Origin: Paenibacillus_E oryzisoli_A
Lineage (GTDB): Bacteria > Bacillota > Bacilli > Paenibacillales > NBRC-103111
Assembly (NCBI RefSeq): GCF_050467285.1
Contig: NZ_JBCMUN010000022.1
Coordinates: 40,868 to 104,867, forward strand
Length of the DNA: 64,000 bases
Direction: 5' to 3'
This document shows positions 34,874 through 43,956 of this stretch, in pieces (the stretch's first letter is position 1; every line of letters begins with the position of its first letter). Position numbers and translations under genes: made by a program. Under the pieces are notes generated by a model. It saw only the letters and a list, made by a program, of their open reading frames with translations, had not been told where the DNA came from and searched no databases.

Positions 34874-36911
34874 GAGGCGCAATGACTTCCAAAGCATAGA
34901 CAGAAGAAGGACGCAACAAGCACGTCACGACAGAATGCTCCACCGACACTTCATGGATGCTGCTGACCACATCCTCTGGATGCTCGGCAGCGTTAAAGCT
35001 CTCAAAATGATCGCCCGTAATTTCCGTCAGTCGAGCCGTGCCCGACAAAGCAAATTCGCCGATGTTCACATCCGTTACCTGCTCTTCCAAGCTCCGGTTT
35101 ACGATAAAGACCGTCAGTTTATTCCGATCCTTATTGATACTCGCCACAACATCCAAGACCGGCAGCTCGTCAAGCTTTGGACCCGTCGCCGGACCCTTCA
35201 CCCCGAAGCTCGCACAATCGGTTTTACTTTCCACGACAAACCCTAAATCTCGATTCGCATACATCTGCATAACATAATACGTCGGCGACCCGTAAACCTT
35301 CAGCGCGTTCTCCGTTCTGTCGGCAGACTTGCCCCGGAACTGGTCGGCATAGTAGTCGCCGACACGGATACAGCCGCCAAGCCAGCCGTTGACAAGGTCG
35401 GAGAAGCTGCCGATTTCGATCAAGTCGCTGCTCCGGATAAATTCGTTCAGATTCGCCGCATTCGCTGCTGCAGCCTCCAGTGTATGTTCATTCGGCAGTC
35501 CTTTGCGAATCGTGTTCGGGTAATACATCGTGTTGTACTCCGTTATCGCCAGCTTCACATGCGCGTACCGCTCGGACGAACCGATCAACGTTCTGGCATG
35601 ACTTACGGTCTCGCGCGTCCATTCCGGATACGATACGATGGCCTTGAATCGTTCTTCACCCGGTGTCTTGTGATTCATCCCGAAACGCGGGCAGCCATGG
35701 TATAAATGCAGTGTCAGATAGTCGATGTGCTCGGCGGCGCGTGCAAGTACCGTGGCGTTCCATCCCTCTGTCTTGTCATCCCCGCAGGCGAGCAGGCGAA
35801 TACCCGGATCCGCTGTTTTCATAGCCACAGCAAATCGAACATAACGCTCAGCAAACTGCTCGGCGTTGCAATGCCCCACCTGCCACGGCCCCCATACTTC
35901 GTTACCGATCTCCCAGTACTTTACGCCATACGGTTCCGGATGCCCATTGGCAGCACGCAGACGACCCATCGGCGTCGTCGCGTCGCCGTTGCAGTACTCG
36001 ATCCACTCGGCCGCCTCTTCCGGCGTGCCCGAGCCGTCGTTCACGCAGATCAGAGGCTCTACATTCAGTTCACGACAAAAAGCAATAAACTCGTCCGTAC
36101 CAAAATATTTGCTCGTCCATCCGCCCCAGGCCTCATTCACCAGACACGGACGTTCATATACAGGCCCGATCGCCTGCTGCCAATGATAGGCGGAGATATA
36201 ATTGCCCGCCAGCCGCATCATCCCGGCATTTAAGGAGCGGGTCATCTCCATCACTTCCCGGCGAACGTTACCGGCGCTACCCGATGGCAGCAAGGAAATA
36301 TGGTCCAGCCACAGCATCCCGGTGGACACGTGATCCAGCCAGCGCGGATGCTCAGCAGGAACATACAGTCGGAATTCCGCCTGTTCGCACGCCTGCTCCA
36401 CCTGAAGGCGAACATCATACGCTCGCCAGTCGTGACTCTCCAGATCAATGCGAACTTGACCCAACACCTCGCCGGTTCGCTGATTCACAATCTCTGCCAG
36501 CACGTACTTAATATCAACGGACGCTCTGGCATAGAGTGATAAGGCGTAGCCACTCTGATCCTGCTTGACGGCAACGGCTTGAGACACCCCCGCATAAGCG
36601 TTGTCGTCGCTGTATATACGCAGCATTTGGCTGTGCCCCGAATGATACGCAGCCGCTGGCTCAAGGCCATAGACCGTGCTCTTGCCGTTCGTATAGGGCC
36701 GCCAGCTTCCCGACAGTCCCCGATACGCGACATCCTCGCTTTCAAAATCCATATCTCTTAGCGGATACGCCAGCATCGCCTCCATATGGTCGCGAATATC
36801 TTCAACGAAGTGACCGAATAGATAGGGATTGATTGCAGTCGTACAGCTTGATTTCGTATTCACTTGAATTGTTGCTTTGGATTGCACCATGATGTTAACG
36901 CACCCTTCCAC
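34863..36911 (-). CDS. abfA: GH51 alpha-L-arabinofuranosidase
   Basis: 682 residues. The N-terminal 220 include a CBM4-like region (YSGHSQMLRIYSDDNAYAG). The catalytic TIM barrel carries the acid/base Glu in WEIGNEVWG and the nucleophile Glu in AITEYNTMYYPN, both classic for GH51. It removes terminal arabinofuranose from arabinan or arabinoxylan oligomers; no signal peptide is seen, so it acts inside the cell on imported oligosaccharides. The GTG start at 36911 has AAAGG 8 nt upstream, four bases after the permease stop. Third enzyme-transport link in the operon. Confidence 0.93.
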   Translation of the reverse strand: MEGCVNIMVQSKATIQVNTKSSCTTAINPYLFGHFVEDIRDHMEAMLAYPLRDMDFESEDVAYRGLSGSWRPYTNGKSTVYGLEPAAAYHSGHSQMLRIYSDDNAYAGVSQAVAVKQDQSGYALSLYARASVDIKYVLAEIVNQRTGEVLGQVRIDLESHDWRAYDVRLQVEQACEQAEFRLYVPAEHPRWLDHVSTGMLWLDHISLLPSGSAGNVRREVMEMTRSLNAGMMRLAGNYISAYHWQQAIGPVYERPCLVNEAWGGWTSKYFGTDEFIAFCRELNVEPLICVNDGSGTPEEAAEWIEYCNGDATTPMGRLRAANGHPEPYGVKYWEIGNEVWGPWQVGHCNAEQFAERYVRFAVAMKTADPGIRLLACGDDKTEGWNATVLARAAEHIDYLTLHLYHGCPRFGMNHKTPGEERFKAIVSYPEWTRETVSHARTLIGSSERYAHVKLAITEYNTMYYPNTIRKGLPNEHTLEAAAANAANLNEFIRSSDLIEIGSFSDLVNGWLGGCIRVGDYYADQFRGKSADRTENALKVYGSPTYYVMQMYANRDLGFVVESKTDCASFGVKGPATGPKLDELPVLDVVASINKDRNKLTVFIVNRSLEEQVTDVNIGEFALSGTARLTEITGDHFESFNAAEHPEDVVSSIHEVSVEHSVVTCLLRPSSVYALEVIAPHES

Positions 36912-36915
36912 CTTG

Positions 36916-37809
36916 TTATCCTTTCAAAGAACCGATCATAACGCCCTTCACAAAATGGCGCTGAACAAACGGATACATCACCAGCACCGGTAAGCTGGAA
37001 ATAATGATGACAACGTATTTAATGCTCTCCGCCAATAGCACTTTATGCTCCAAGCCCACACTGCTGTCAGCCGCATCGGCCTGACTCACCATTAGCACCT
37101 CGCGCAGCACAAGCTGAAGCGGGTACATATCCTTGCTCCGAATGTAGATTAACGCATTGAAATACGAGTTCCAGTGACCAACCGCATAGAACAGCACCAT
37201 CACCGCAATAATCGGCTTCGACAGCGGGAGAATGACGTGCGTCAGCAGCTTCCAGTTGGAACAGCCGTCGATATTGGCCGCTTCTTGAATTTCCCAAGGA
37301 ATGTTGGATTGAAAATAAGTTCGCATGACAATCAGATTATAGGTGGCGATCGCGCCGGGAATCACAAGCGCCCACATCGTGTCCACCATGCCTAAATTTT
37401 TCACGAGGAGATACGACGGAATCAGTCCCCCGCTGAAAAACATTGTTAGCGTAATGAAGAACATAATGATGCCTCTTCCAGGCAAATCGGGCCTGGAGAG
37501 TGGATAAGCAGCCAAGGTCGTCATCAGCAAGTTGATCACCGTGCCGACCAGCGTGTAAAGGATCGTATTACCATAACCGTTCCAAATCTGTTCATTTTCA
37601 AATACGTTTCGGTAGGCGTCTAACGTAATTTGCTTAGGCAGCAGCAGCACCTCGCCATTTAATACAAGCGCAGGATCGCTGAATGAGGCACTCACGATAA
37701 AAATGAGCGGATACAGCACCACCACCACGATGAGCGCCGCCAATACGTTCACGACAAGATCAAAAACTTTTTCATCGGATGTACGCTTTTGCAGCGTTCC
37801 ACTAACCAT
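36916..37809 (-). CDS. carbohydrate ABC importer permease (LplC/AraQ type)
   Basis: 297 residues, CUT1 MalG-like permease. The EAA loop reads EIQEAANIDGCSNWKLL with the following VILPLSKP. It ends in VQRHFVKGVMIGSLKG, as usual for LplC-type subunits. It is 15 bp downstream of the partner permease and 4 bp upstream of the GH51 gene, so import and cleavage of arabino-oligosaccharides are expressed together. Confidence 0.93.
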   Translation of the reverse strand: MVSGTLQKRTSDEKVFDLVVNVLAALIVVVVLYPLIFIVSASFSDPALVLNGEVLLLPKQITLDAYRNVFENEQIWNGYGNTILYTLVGTVINLLMTTLAAYPLSRPDLPGRGIIMFFITLTMFFSGGLIPSYLLVKNLGMVDTMWALVIPGAIATYNLIVMRTYFQSNIPWEIQEAANIDGCSNWKLLTHVILPLSKPIIAVMVLFYAVGHWNSYFNALIYIRSKDMYPLQLVLREVLMVSQADAADSSVGLEHKVLLAESIKYVVIIISSLPVLVMYPFVQRHFVKGVMIGSLKG

Positions 37810-37824
37810 TCGGATTTCCCTCCT

Positions 37825-38781
37825 TTACCATAAGCTGGTTTCCGCCTTCTTGCGGGCAAAGCGATTCACTAGGAGCAGCAGTACCAGGTTCACCAGCGAG
37901 TTGAACAGGCCGATCGCCGCCGTGTAGCTGTATTCGCCTTTTAAAATACCGGTCGTGTACACAAAGGTCGATATGACATCGCTGGATTCCAGATTCAAGT
38001 TATTTTGCATGAGCAAGATTTTTTCGAAGCCGACATTCATAAAATGTCCGACATCCAGGATAAGCAAAATCACGATGACCGGCAAAATTCCCGGCAAAGA
38101 GACATGCCAAATACGCCGCAGCCGGGACGCACCGTCCATTTTAGCGGCTTCATACAACTGCGGATTGACTCCGCTTAAGGCTGCAATGTAAATAATCGAT
38201 TGCCAACCCATGTTTTGCCAAATATTTGAAGAGATAAAGATCGGTTTAAACCAGCCTGCCGAATCCAGGAATCGAACCGGATCTCCGCCAAACGCTTCAA
38301 TGATCGCATTGATCGGGCCGCCACGCGGAGATAGGAATACCATAATCATCCCGACCATCACGACAATGGAGATAAAATGCGGGATATACGTAATATTCTG
38401 AACAATCTTACTAAACTTCTTGTTGCGTATTTCTGTCACCAGCAAGGCCAGCAGAACAGGGATCGGAAAGGCGAACAGCAGAGAAAACAGATTAATCGAG
38501 ATCGTGTTCCATAAGAGCCGCCAGAAGTAATACGAATCTACGAATCTTTTAAAATGGTCGAGACCGACCCAAGCGCTACCGCTAATGCCTTTCGCCGGGC
38601 TGAAGTTTTTGAACGCAATCTGAAGCCCGTAAAGCGGGCCATAGTTAAACACTAAATACCAAGCAATCGGGAGCAGCAGCATCAGATACAGATCGTACCG
38701 ACTGCTCACCGCTTTCCAGAGGCGCGAGCGCCTCGATCGAGATCGAGACGCTGTGCCTGCTGCATGTGCCGTACTGTTCAT
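37825..38781 (-). CDS. carbohydrate ABC importer permease (LplB type)
   Basis: 318 residues, CUT1 MalF-like permease with a basic N-terminus (RSRSRRSRLWK). The EAA loop reads QLYEAAKMDGASRLRRIW. Six or so helices. It follows the solute-binding lipoprotein by 27 bp and pairs with the permease at 36916. An ATPase is absent, as in other importers that share MsmX. Confidence 0.93.
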   Translation of the reverse strand: MNSTAHAAGTASRSRSRRSRLWKAVSSRYDLYLMLLLPIAWYLVFNYGPLYGLQIAFKNFSPAKGISGSAWVGLDHFKRFVDSYYFWRLLWNTISINLFSLLFAFPIPVLLALLVTEIRNKKFSKIVQNITYIPHFISIVVMVGMIMVFLSPRGGPINAIIEAFGGDPVRFLDSAGWFKPIFISSNIWQNMGWQSIIYIAALSGVNPQLYEAAKMDGASRLRRIWHVSLPGILPVIVILLILDVGHFMNVGFEKILLMQNNLNLESSDVISTFVYTTGILKGEYSYTAAIGLFNSLVNLVLLLLVNRFARKKAETSLW

Positions 38782-38808
38782 GTGCAGCCCTCCAGCCGTG
38801 ATGCGTTA

Positions 38809-40392
38809 TTATTTTTGCTGTTTCATTTTGTCGTAGGCATCTTGGTAAATTTTCTGCAGCTCGTCAATTTTCATTTTCTTCAACGTGGATTGGAATTCAT
38901 CCCATTTGTCGAAGCTGAGCGCGCCCGCAATGAACTTCGTGCTTTGTTCTTCGTAATATTTATCAATGTCGTTGCGCAAAATATTCACTTGCTGCGCTGT
39001 TTGCTCATCGAACATCGGAGCCGCATAGCGGATTTTCGGCATGTACGGATCAAGCTTTTTCTGCGCTTCTTGCACTTGAGGCGGGTTGATATACGAAGCC
39101 ACCTTCTCGCTGATCAGGTGCGGAGCGCCGCCGCCGGCATACGGTGTGATTTTGCCTTGATTGCCGGAAGCAAGGAAGGAGTCCAAGTAGTAAGGAACGC
39201 CATCGCGCAGTTCATAGTGCTCGCCTTTACGACCGAAGCGCAGCAGCGTAGAACCTTCATCTCCATAGAAGTAATCGACCCAGCGGAGCGTTGCTTCCGG
39301 ATTTTTATTCACAGACGTAATGGCGAAAGCGCCAAAATCCCTCGGGACAGGAGCAGCAAGCTGCAATTGGTCGCCATGCGGGCCTTTCACAGGCGAGATT
39401 CCAATGTACTGTTCATTGACTTTCGTATCCAACATCGGATTGTTCGTCTGGTCAAAGAAGAAGCCCGTGTTACCCGAACCTTGTTTGGCCAAATATTGCG
39501 CTTCCTTCTGTGTAAACAGCTCTTGATCCAGCAGTTTCTCGGAGTATAGCTTATTCAGGTACATCAGCAGTTCTTTGTTCCGGTCGCTGCCCATCCAGAT
39601 ATTGACTTTCTCGTTCTCCAGATTAATGTTGTAGCCTAATTGGAAATCAAGACCGAAGGAGCCCCCCATGATGGGCACGATGCTTAGACCGTTGCGCGCT
39701 GTCATCGGAATTTCATCGGGCTTGCCGTTGCCGTTCGGATCTTTCTCTTTGAACGCTTTCAGTACCTCGTACAATTCATCCGTTGTTTGCGGCTCTTTCA
39801 GGTTCAATTTCTTGAGCCATGCTTGGTTCATCCAGCGTTTGTCGGTTCTGGCAGCGTTTACAGATACAATGCCGGGAAGCGCGTAGATATGACCTTCAGG
39901 GGTCGTCATCGACGAGCGGATCTCGGGATACGTATCCATCAGCTTCTTGATGTTCGGCGCATATTTATCAATCAAACCCTCAAGCGGAATGAGCTGCCCG
40001 CCGGCGCCGTAACGGGTAACCTCGAGCGGGGTCAAACCTGAGCGATACATGACATCCGGAAGCTCATTTGAAGCAAATAACAGGTTCTTTTTCTCAGCAA
40101 AACCGTCTGTTGGCGCTTCGATCCACTCCACTTGGACATTGCTCATTTTCTCGTAGTCCTGGAACACCGGCATATCTTTGAACGGGCCGTTAACCGGCGC
40201 AACGCGCGTAAACATTTTCAGCTTCAACGGCTCTTTGACAATTGGAAACCCTGCTGTCGACACCGCATCTGTCGGTTCGCTCTCTGTTTTATCTTTCGTC
40301 TCTTTACTTGACGTATCCGAGCTGCATGCCGATAAAGTCATGCTGGATACGACCAGCGTTGAAAGAAGTACTGTCCCCCATTTTCTTTTCAT
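38809..40392 (-). CDS. solute-binding lipoprotein of the arabino-oligosaccharide importer
   Basis: 527 residues. The lipoprotein signal has lipobox LSAC (Cys23), followed by a Thr/Ser/Lys-rich linker and an LplA-like family 1 binding fold. GGAGG is 8 nt before the ATG at 40390-40392. A cre box at 40432-40446 sits between a TATAAT on the reverse strand and the start. First gene of the operon that runs through both permeases, GH51 and GH43. The YesMN-type system immediately upstream is the probable activator. The ligand is inferred from the enzymes. Confidence 0.9.
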   Translation of the reverse strand: MKRKWGTVLLSTLVVSSMTLSACSSDTSSKETKDKTESEPTDAVSTAGFPIVKEPLKLKMFTRVAPVNGPFKDMPVFQDYEKMSNVQVEWIEAPTDGFAEKKNLLFASNELPDVMYRSGLTPLEVTRYGAGGQLIPLEGLIDKYAPNIKKLMDTYPEIRSSMTTPEGHIYALPGIVSVNAARTDKRWMNQAWLKKLNLKEPQTTDELYEVLKAFKEKDPNGNGKPDEIPMTARNGLSIVPIMGGSFGLDFQLGYNINLENEKVNIWMGSDRNKELLMYLNKLYSEKLLDQELFTQKEAQYLAKQGSGNTGFFFDQTNNPMLDTKVNEQYIGISPVKGPHGDQLQLAAPVPRDFGAFAITSVNKNPEATLRWVDYFYGDEGSTLLRFGRKGEHYELRDGVPYYLDSFLASGNQGKITPYAGGGAPHLISEKVASYINPPQVQEAQKKLDPYMPKIRYAAPMFDEQTAQQVNILRNDIDKYYEEQSTKFIAGALSFDKWDEFQSTLKKMKIDELQKIYQDAYDKMKQQK

Positions 40393-40431
40393 TCGATCTT
40401 CCTCCGATTCACAAGTTATGTCCACCTTAGC

Positions 40432-40446
40432 AGGTAAGCGTTTTCT
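40432..40446. promoter_or_regulatory. cre box upstream of the importer operon
   Basis: AGGTAAGCGTTTTCT matches the CcpA cre consensus with one fixed position off. It lies 40 bp upstream of the lipoprotein start and downstream of a TATAAT on the reverse strand, a position suited to roadblock repression when preferred sugars are present. Confidence 0.5.
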
Positions 40447-40510
40447 AAGGGGTGATTTCATTATAAGTAATCGCTTTCTTCCCGTGATTCAACATCTATG
40501 ACATTCCATT

Positions 40511-42115
40511 CTACAATTTTGACTGTTTGAGGAGATCGATGTAAGCTTGCGGCGTCGTCCCGGTTATTGTTTTGAATACTTTGAAAAAGTAGGTATAGCT
40601 GACAAAGCCAACCTCGCTGCTGATTTGCTTCAAAGCGAGAGCGCCCGCTTCCATGTGCAGGCAGCTCTTCTGAATGCGCAGCCGGTTCAAATACTCTGTG
40701 AACGTCATCCCCGTCTCTTCCTTAAACAGCCTACTTAAATAAGATGGATTCAAATTGAGCGCGCCTGCCACGCTGTCCAGCGAAATATTGGCAGCATAAT
40801 GATCGGTGATATACTGCACGGCTTTGGCAATATGTCGCGAATACGGTCCGCCTACTTGCTGCTTTTTAATGACTTCCGTTACCCGCGTGTAGTAGGCTAT
40901 CATCCACTCGGCAAGCTCAGACACGGTACGCAGACGCGCAATCTCATTGCGGGAGGGGACCAGCTCGTGCTCTTCCGGGGAAATGTGGGCAAATTGCCGC
41001 TTCAAGGTCATTTCCATCCCATGCAGCAATTCGCTCACCATCATTTGAACTTTGATTGCGTAGGCTGGCAGCGTGCGTACTTCCGCAAACATCATGGTCA
41101 GAAGTTGCACAATTTTATCGAGATCGAGCTGCTCCAAATAGAGAAGAAGCTGCTTGCGTTCCTCATGAAACAACGTTTCTCGCAGCATCGGCGCATGCAA
41201 ACCTTGAGCATACATGGCGGTCATTTCCTGGTCCGCTTTCCGGTAACTGACGGCAACTTGGCGAAGGCTTCCACATAAAGATCCAACGGTAAAAATGCAG
41301 TGCAAATTCAGAAACTTCTCCAGCGTATGCGACAGCGCACTCATGGCTTGCTTCATTTGTGTCATGACGGCACGCTCGCTTCGCTCTGTGAAAGAGAACA
41401 GAACAATGAACCGTCCCTCGCCCACATATCCGACCGTTCGCTTCTGAACGTCACCAACGGCGAGCTGCATAACTTCGGTTGCTTTGTGTACGAACTCGTT
41501 TTTTTGAACATCGGTCAATCGTTCAGTCACCAGCAGGAACGGAACGATCTGCACGACGGCCGTTCCATAAGTAACAGCACCCGCATACACGCCGCTCTGA
41601 CGGACGAATTCCTGCAAAGCGTCACCCGCCTCTTGCCCCTCTCTGGTGACATTCGCGACATGCTCGCGCAGCATGACTGGGCTAAGACTTTCCATCATCC
41701 GCGTCTGCGCACTCCGGGCTTCATGCTCACGCTCTTCGCTTTGCAGTTCCTGTACCGCTTTATTCAGCAGCGACACCAGCGCTTCTCCATTCAGTCGATG
41801 CTTGAGCAAATAGTCCATCGCCCCGTTCATCAGACACGAACGCACATAGTCGTAATCGTCAAAGGAGCTTAGCATGATCATTTTAACTTTAGCAAAACGC
41901 TCTTTGATCCGGCGGCACAGTTCCACGCCATCCATGTTGGGCATGCTGACATCGATAATGGCAATGTGAGGGAGATGCTGCTCCATCATGGCAAGCGCCA
42001 TTTCCCCATGCTGTGCCTCACCGCAAATAACAAAGCCATGCTCCTCCCACGAAAGCATGCTCTTCACATCGTTGCGCGCCAACGCTTCATCATCTACAAG
42101 CAAAACTTCGTACAT
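40511..42115 (-). CDS. YesN-type response regulator with AraC output domain
   Basis: 534 residues. The receiver domain begins MYEVLLVDDEALARND; the phosphoacceptor is Asp55 in IIDVSMPNMDG, with the conserved Ser in MLSSFDDYDY and the Lys in DYLLKHR. The C-terminal AraC domain (about 430-530) has LDSVAGALNLNPSYLSRLFK and LKQISSEVGFVSYTYFFKVF. It is separated by three bases from the cognate kinase gene. It should activate the arabino-oligosaccharide importer operon just downstream. Confidence 0.94.
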   Translation of the reverse strand: MYEVLLVDDEALARNDVKSMLSWEEHGFVICGEAQHGEMALAMMEQHLPHIAIIDVSMPNMDGVELCRRIKERFAKVKMIMLSSFDDYDYVRSCLMNGAMDYLLKHRLNGEALVSLLNKAVQELQSEEREHEARSAQTRMMESLSPVMLREHVANVTREGQEAGDALQEFVRQSGVYAGAVTYGTAVVQIVPFLLVTERLTDVQKNEFVHKATEVMQLAVGDVQKRTVGYVGEGRFIVLFSFTERSERAVMTQMKQAMSALSHTLEKFLNLHCIFTVGSLCGSLRQVAVSYRKADQEMTAMYAQGLHAPMLRETLFHEERKQLLLYLEQLDLDKIVQLLTMMFAEVRTLPAYAIKVQMMVSELLHGMEMTLKRQFAHISPEEHELVPSRNEIARLRTVSELAEWMIAYYTRVTEVIKKQQVGGPYSRHIAKAVQYITDHYAANISLDSVAGALNLNPSYLSRLFKEETGMTFTEYLNRLRIQKSCLHMEAGALALKQISSEVGFVSYTYFFKVFKTITGTTPQAYIDLLKQSKL

Positions 42116-42118
42116 GCT

Positions 42119-43879
42119 TTAGCCCTCCTGTTCATGGGGTTCCAATCTCGGAAACCGGATTTGCACGGTCGTATAAGCCTCCGGCTCGCTTTCGAGAAAC
42201 ACGCCGTACGGCACGCCGAACAGCCGAACGATGCGCTCATGCACGTTGCGAACGCCCATGCCGCTGAAGCGCGTGTTTTTTTGTTCTTCAAACAAAGCAT
42301 CAATCTGCTCCCTGGTCATGCCTTTGCCGTTATCCCGAACCTCAATGCGCAGCTCATTCGACTCGGCATAAATGCGGATCTGCACCAGTCCTTCGTGCGC
42401 CGAAGAGGAAATGCCATGAATAATCGCATTTTCCACAAGCGGTTGAAGCATCAGCTTGAGCACGCGAAGCTGCAGCAGCGCCTCATCCTCGACTTCGATA
42501 TGCAAGTGAATCGGCTCGACATATTTATATTTTTCAATCGTCACATAGCTCCGCACGTACTGCAATTCCTCTTGCAGGGTAAGAAATTCGTTCGAATGAC
42601 CGAGGACGCCGCGCATCAGCTCGACCAGCGATTCGGACACCTCGACAATATTCGGAACCCCGTTCAGCTTGGCCAAATATTTGACTGTATTCAAGGTGTT
42701 GTACAGAAAATGCGGACGAATCTGCGCCTGCAGCACCGCGAGCTCCGCTTCTCGCTTCTCTTTTTCCTTCTTCACAACGTCGTCGAGTAAGCGCTTTAGT
42801 TCACCGACCATACTTTTGAAAACGAGATGCAGCTGCCCAATCTCATCCTTGGAATGAATCTCAGTCGTCGTCAGCGTCATGTTCCCTTCCATCACATGCA
42901 TCATCATCGAGCGCAGCCGACGAATATTGCGAGTTATTCGCGAGGAAACCTGCTGCGTGGCGATGACAATAATGATAAATACAATCAAGGCAACGGTCGC
43001 GATGATATTGCGAATACGCGCCGTTTCGGTCAGCAGCGAATTCATCGGCACGAGCGCCAGCGTCGACCACCCGGTATAGTCCGATTTCCGGATCACGACC
43101 AGATAGGACGTTTGCTGAATGATGCGTTCCACGGAGCCTTCCGTATCGCGAAATTCATCGGCCAATTTAAGAATGGTCTCCTGTGGAAGCGAGCTTGTAT
43201 CCGGCTGGTAAATGAATTCGTCCTTCCTGTCGAGCACATACAGCATGCTGTCCGGCGTCGGTTTAACATCAAATATTTTTTTTATAAAATCATCGTTCAA
43301 ATTGAACATGACCATTCCGATCAGACTACGATTATACCGCAGTTCGCGCCCGGTTACGATCGAGTTATCAGTGCCTGACTGGTGAAAATAAGCGTGGTCC
43401 GATCCGTTCTGGAGCAGATCGTTCATCATGGGAGTTCCCAGCACACTTCGATCAAGCCATGGCGAGCCGACGAAAAAAACTTTCTCGTTCAAGCCGATCA
43501 CGGCAGCGCGCGAGATGTAAGGTTTGTAAGCGATAAGAGCGGATAGAAACTCTTCGATCCGTTTCTGTTCCTGAAACCACTCGTAGCTGGGTTCTTCCGT
43601 TTTACTCGTGAGCGTATCCAGTACCGTCTTGTTCGTAGCGACAACGGTGTTCAGACGGCTGACCTCTTCCAACCGCAGGTTAAGCGATTCATCCGCCTGC
43701 CGGATGCTTTCCGTCACGGACGTAATCGCGTTGTTTTTGACCGTTTCCCGCATGTACAAGTAGACGATACTCGTAACGGCGGCAATGCCGATGAGCGTGA
43801 CGAGACTGAAGGCGACGAAGATTTTGCCCTGAATGCTGAACGTAGGTGAAAATAACTTCTTGAGCGAGGCTAGCTTCAT
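42119..43879 (-). CDS. YesM-type sensor histidine kinase
   Basis: 586 residues. Membrane helices at about 20-42 and 290-312 bracket an extracellular dCache-like sensor. A HAMP linker and the His_kinase domain follow, with the phosphorylated His in QIRPHFLYNTLNTVKYLA (near residue 388). The ATPase core has VENAIIHG, DNGKG and GMGVRNVHERI. These kinases sense extracellular oligosaccharides, often through the binding protein. GAGGAG precedes the ATG. It forms a two-gene operon with the YesN-type regulator. Confidence 0.94.
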   Translation of the reverse strand: MKLASLKKLFSPTFSIQGKIFVAFSLVTLIGIAAVTSIVYLYMRETVKNNAITSVTESIRQADESLNLRLEEVSRLNTVVATNKTVLDTLTSKTEEPSYEWFQEQKRIEEFLSALIAYKPYISRAAVIGLNEKVFFVGSPWLDRSVLGTPMMNDLLQNGSDHAYFHQSGTDNSIVTGRELRYNRSLIGMVMFNLNDDFIKKIFDVKPTPDSMLYVLDRKDEFIYQPDTSSLPQETILKLADEFRDTEGSVERIIQQTSYLVVIRKSDYTGWSTLALVPMNSLLTETARIRNIIATVALIVFIIIVIATQQVSSRITRNIRRLRSMMMHVMEGNMTLTTTEIHSKDEIGQLHLVFKSMVGELKRLLDDVVKKEKEKREAELAVLQAQIRPHFLYNTLNTVKYLAKLNGVPNIVEVSESLVELMRGVLGHSNEFLTLQEELQYVRSYVTIEKYKYVEPIHLHIEVEDEALLQLRVLKLMLQPLVENAIIHGISSSAHEGLVQIRIYAESNELRIEVRDNGKGMTREQIDALFEEQKNTRFSGMGVRNVHERIVRLFGVPYGVFLESEPEAYTTVQIRFPRLEPHEQEG

Positions 43880-43901
43880 GGGAATCTCCTCTCCGATTCA
43901 T

Positions 43902-43950
43902 AGAAAAAAAAGCATGAACCTTGCCCGACCTGCGCGCTTGATTCATGCTT
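43902..43950 (-). terminator. terminator of the tandem GH43 gene
   Basis: AAGCATGAA and TTCATGCTT form a stem around a 23-nt loop, followed on the reverse strand by a run of T. It lies just after the stop at 43957 and separates that gene from the kinase gene. Confidence 0.7.
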
Positions 43951-43956
43951 CTAATA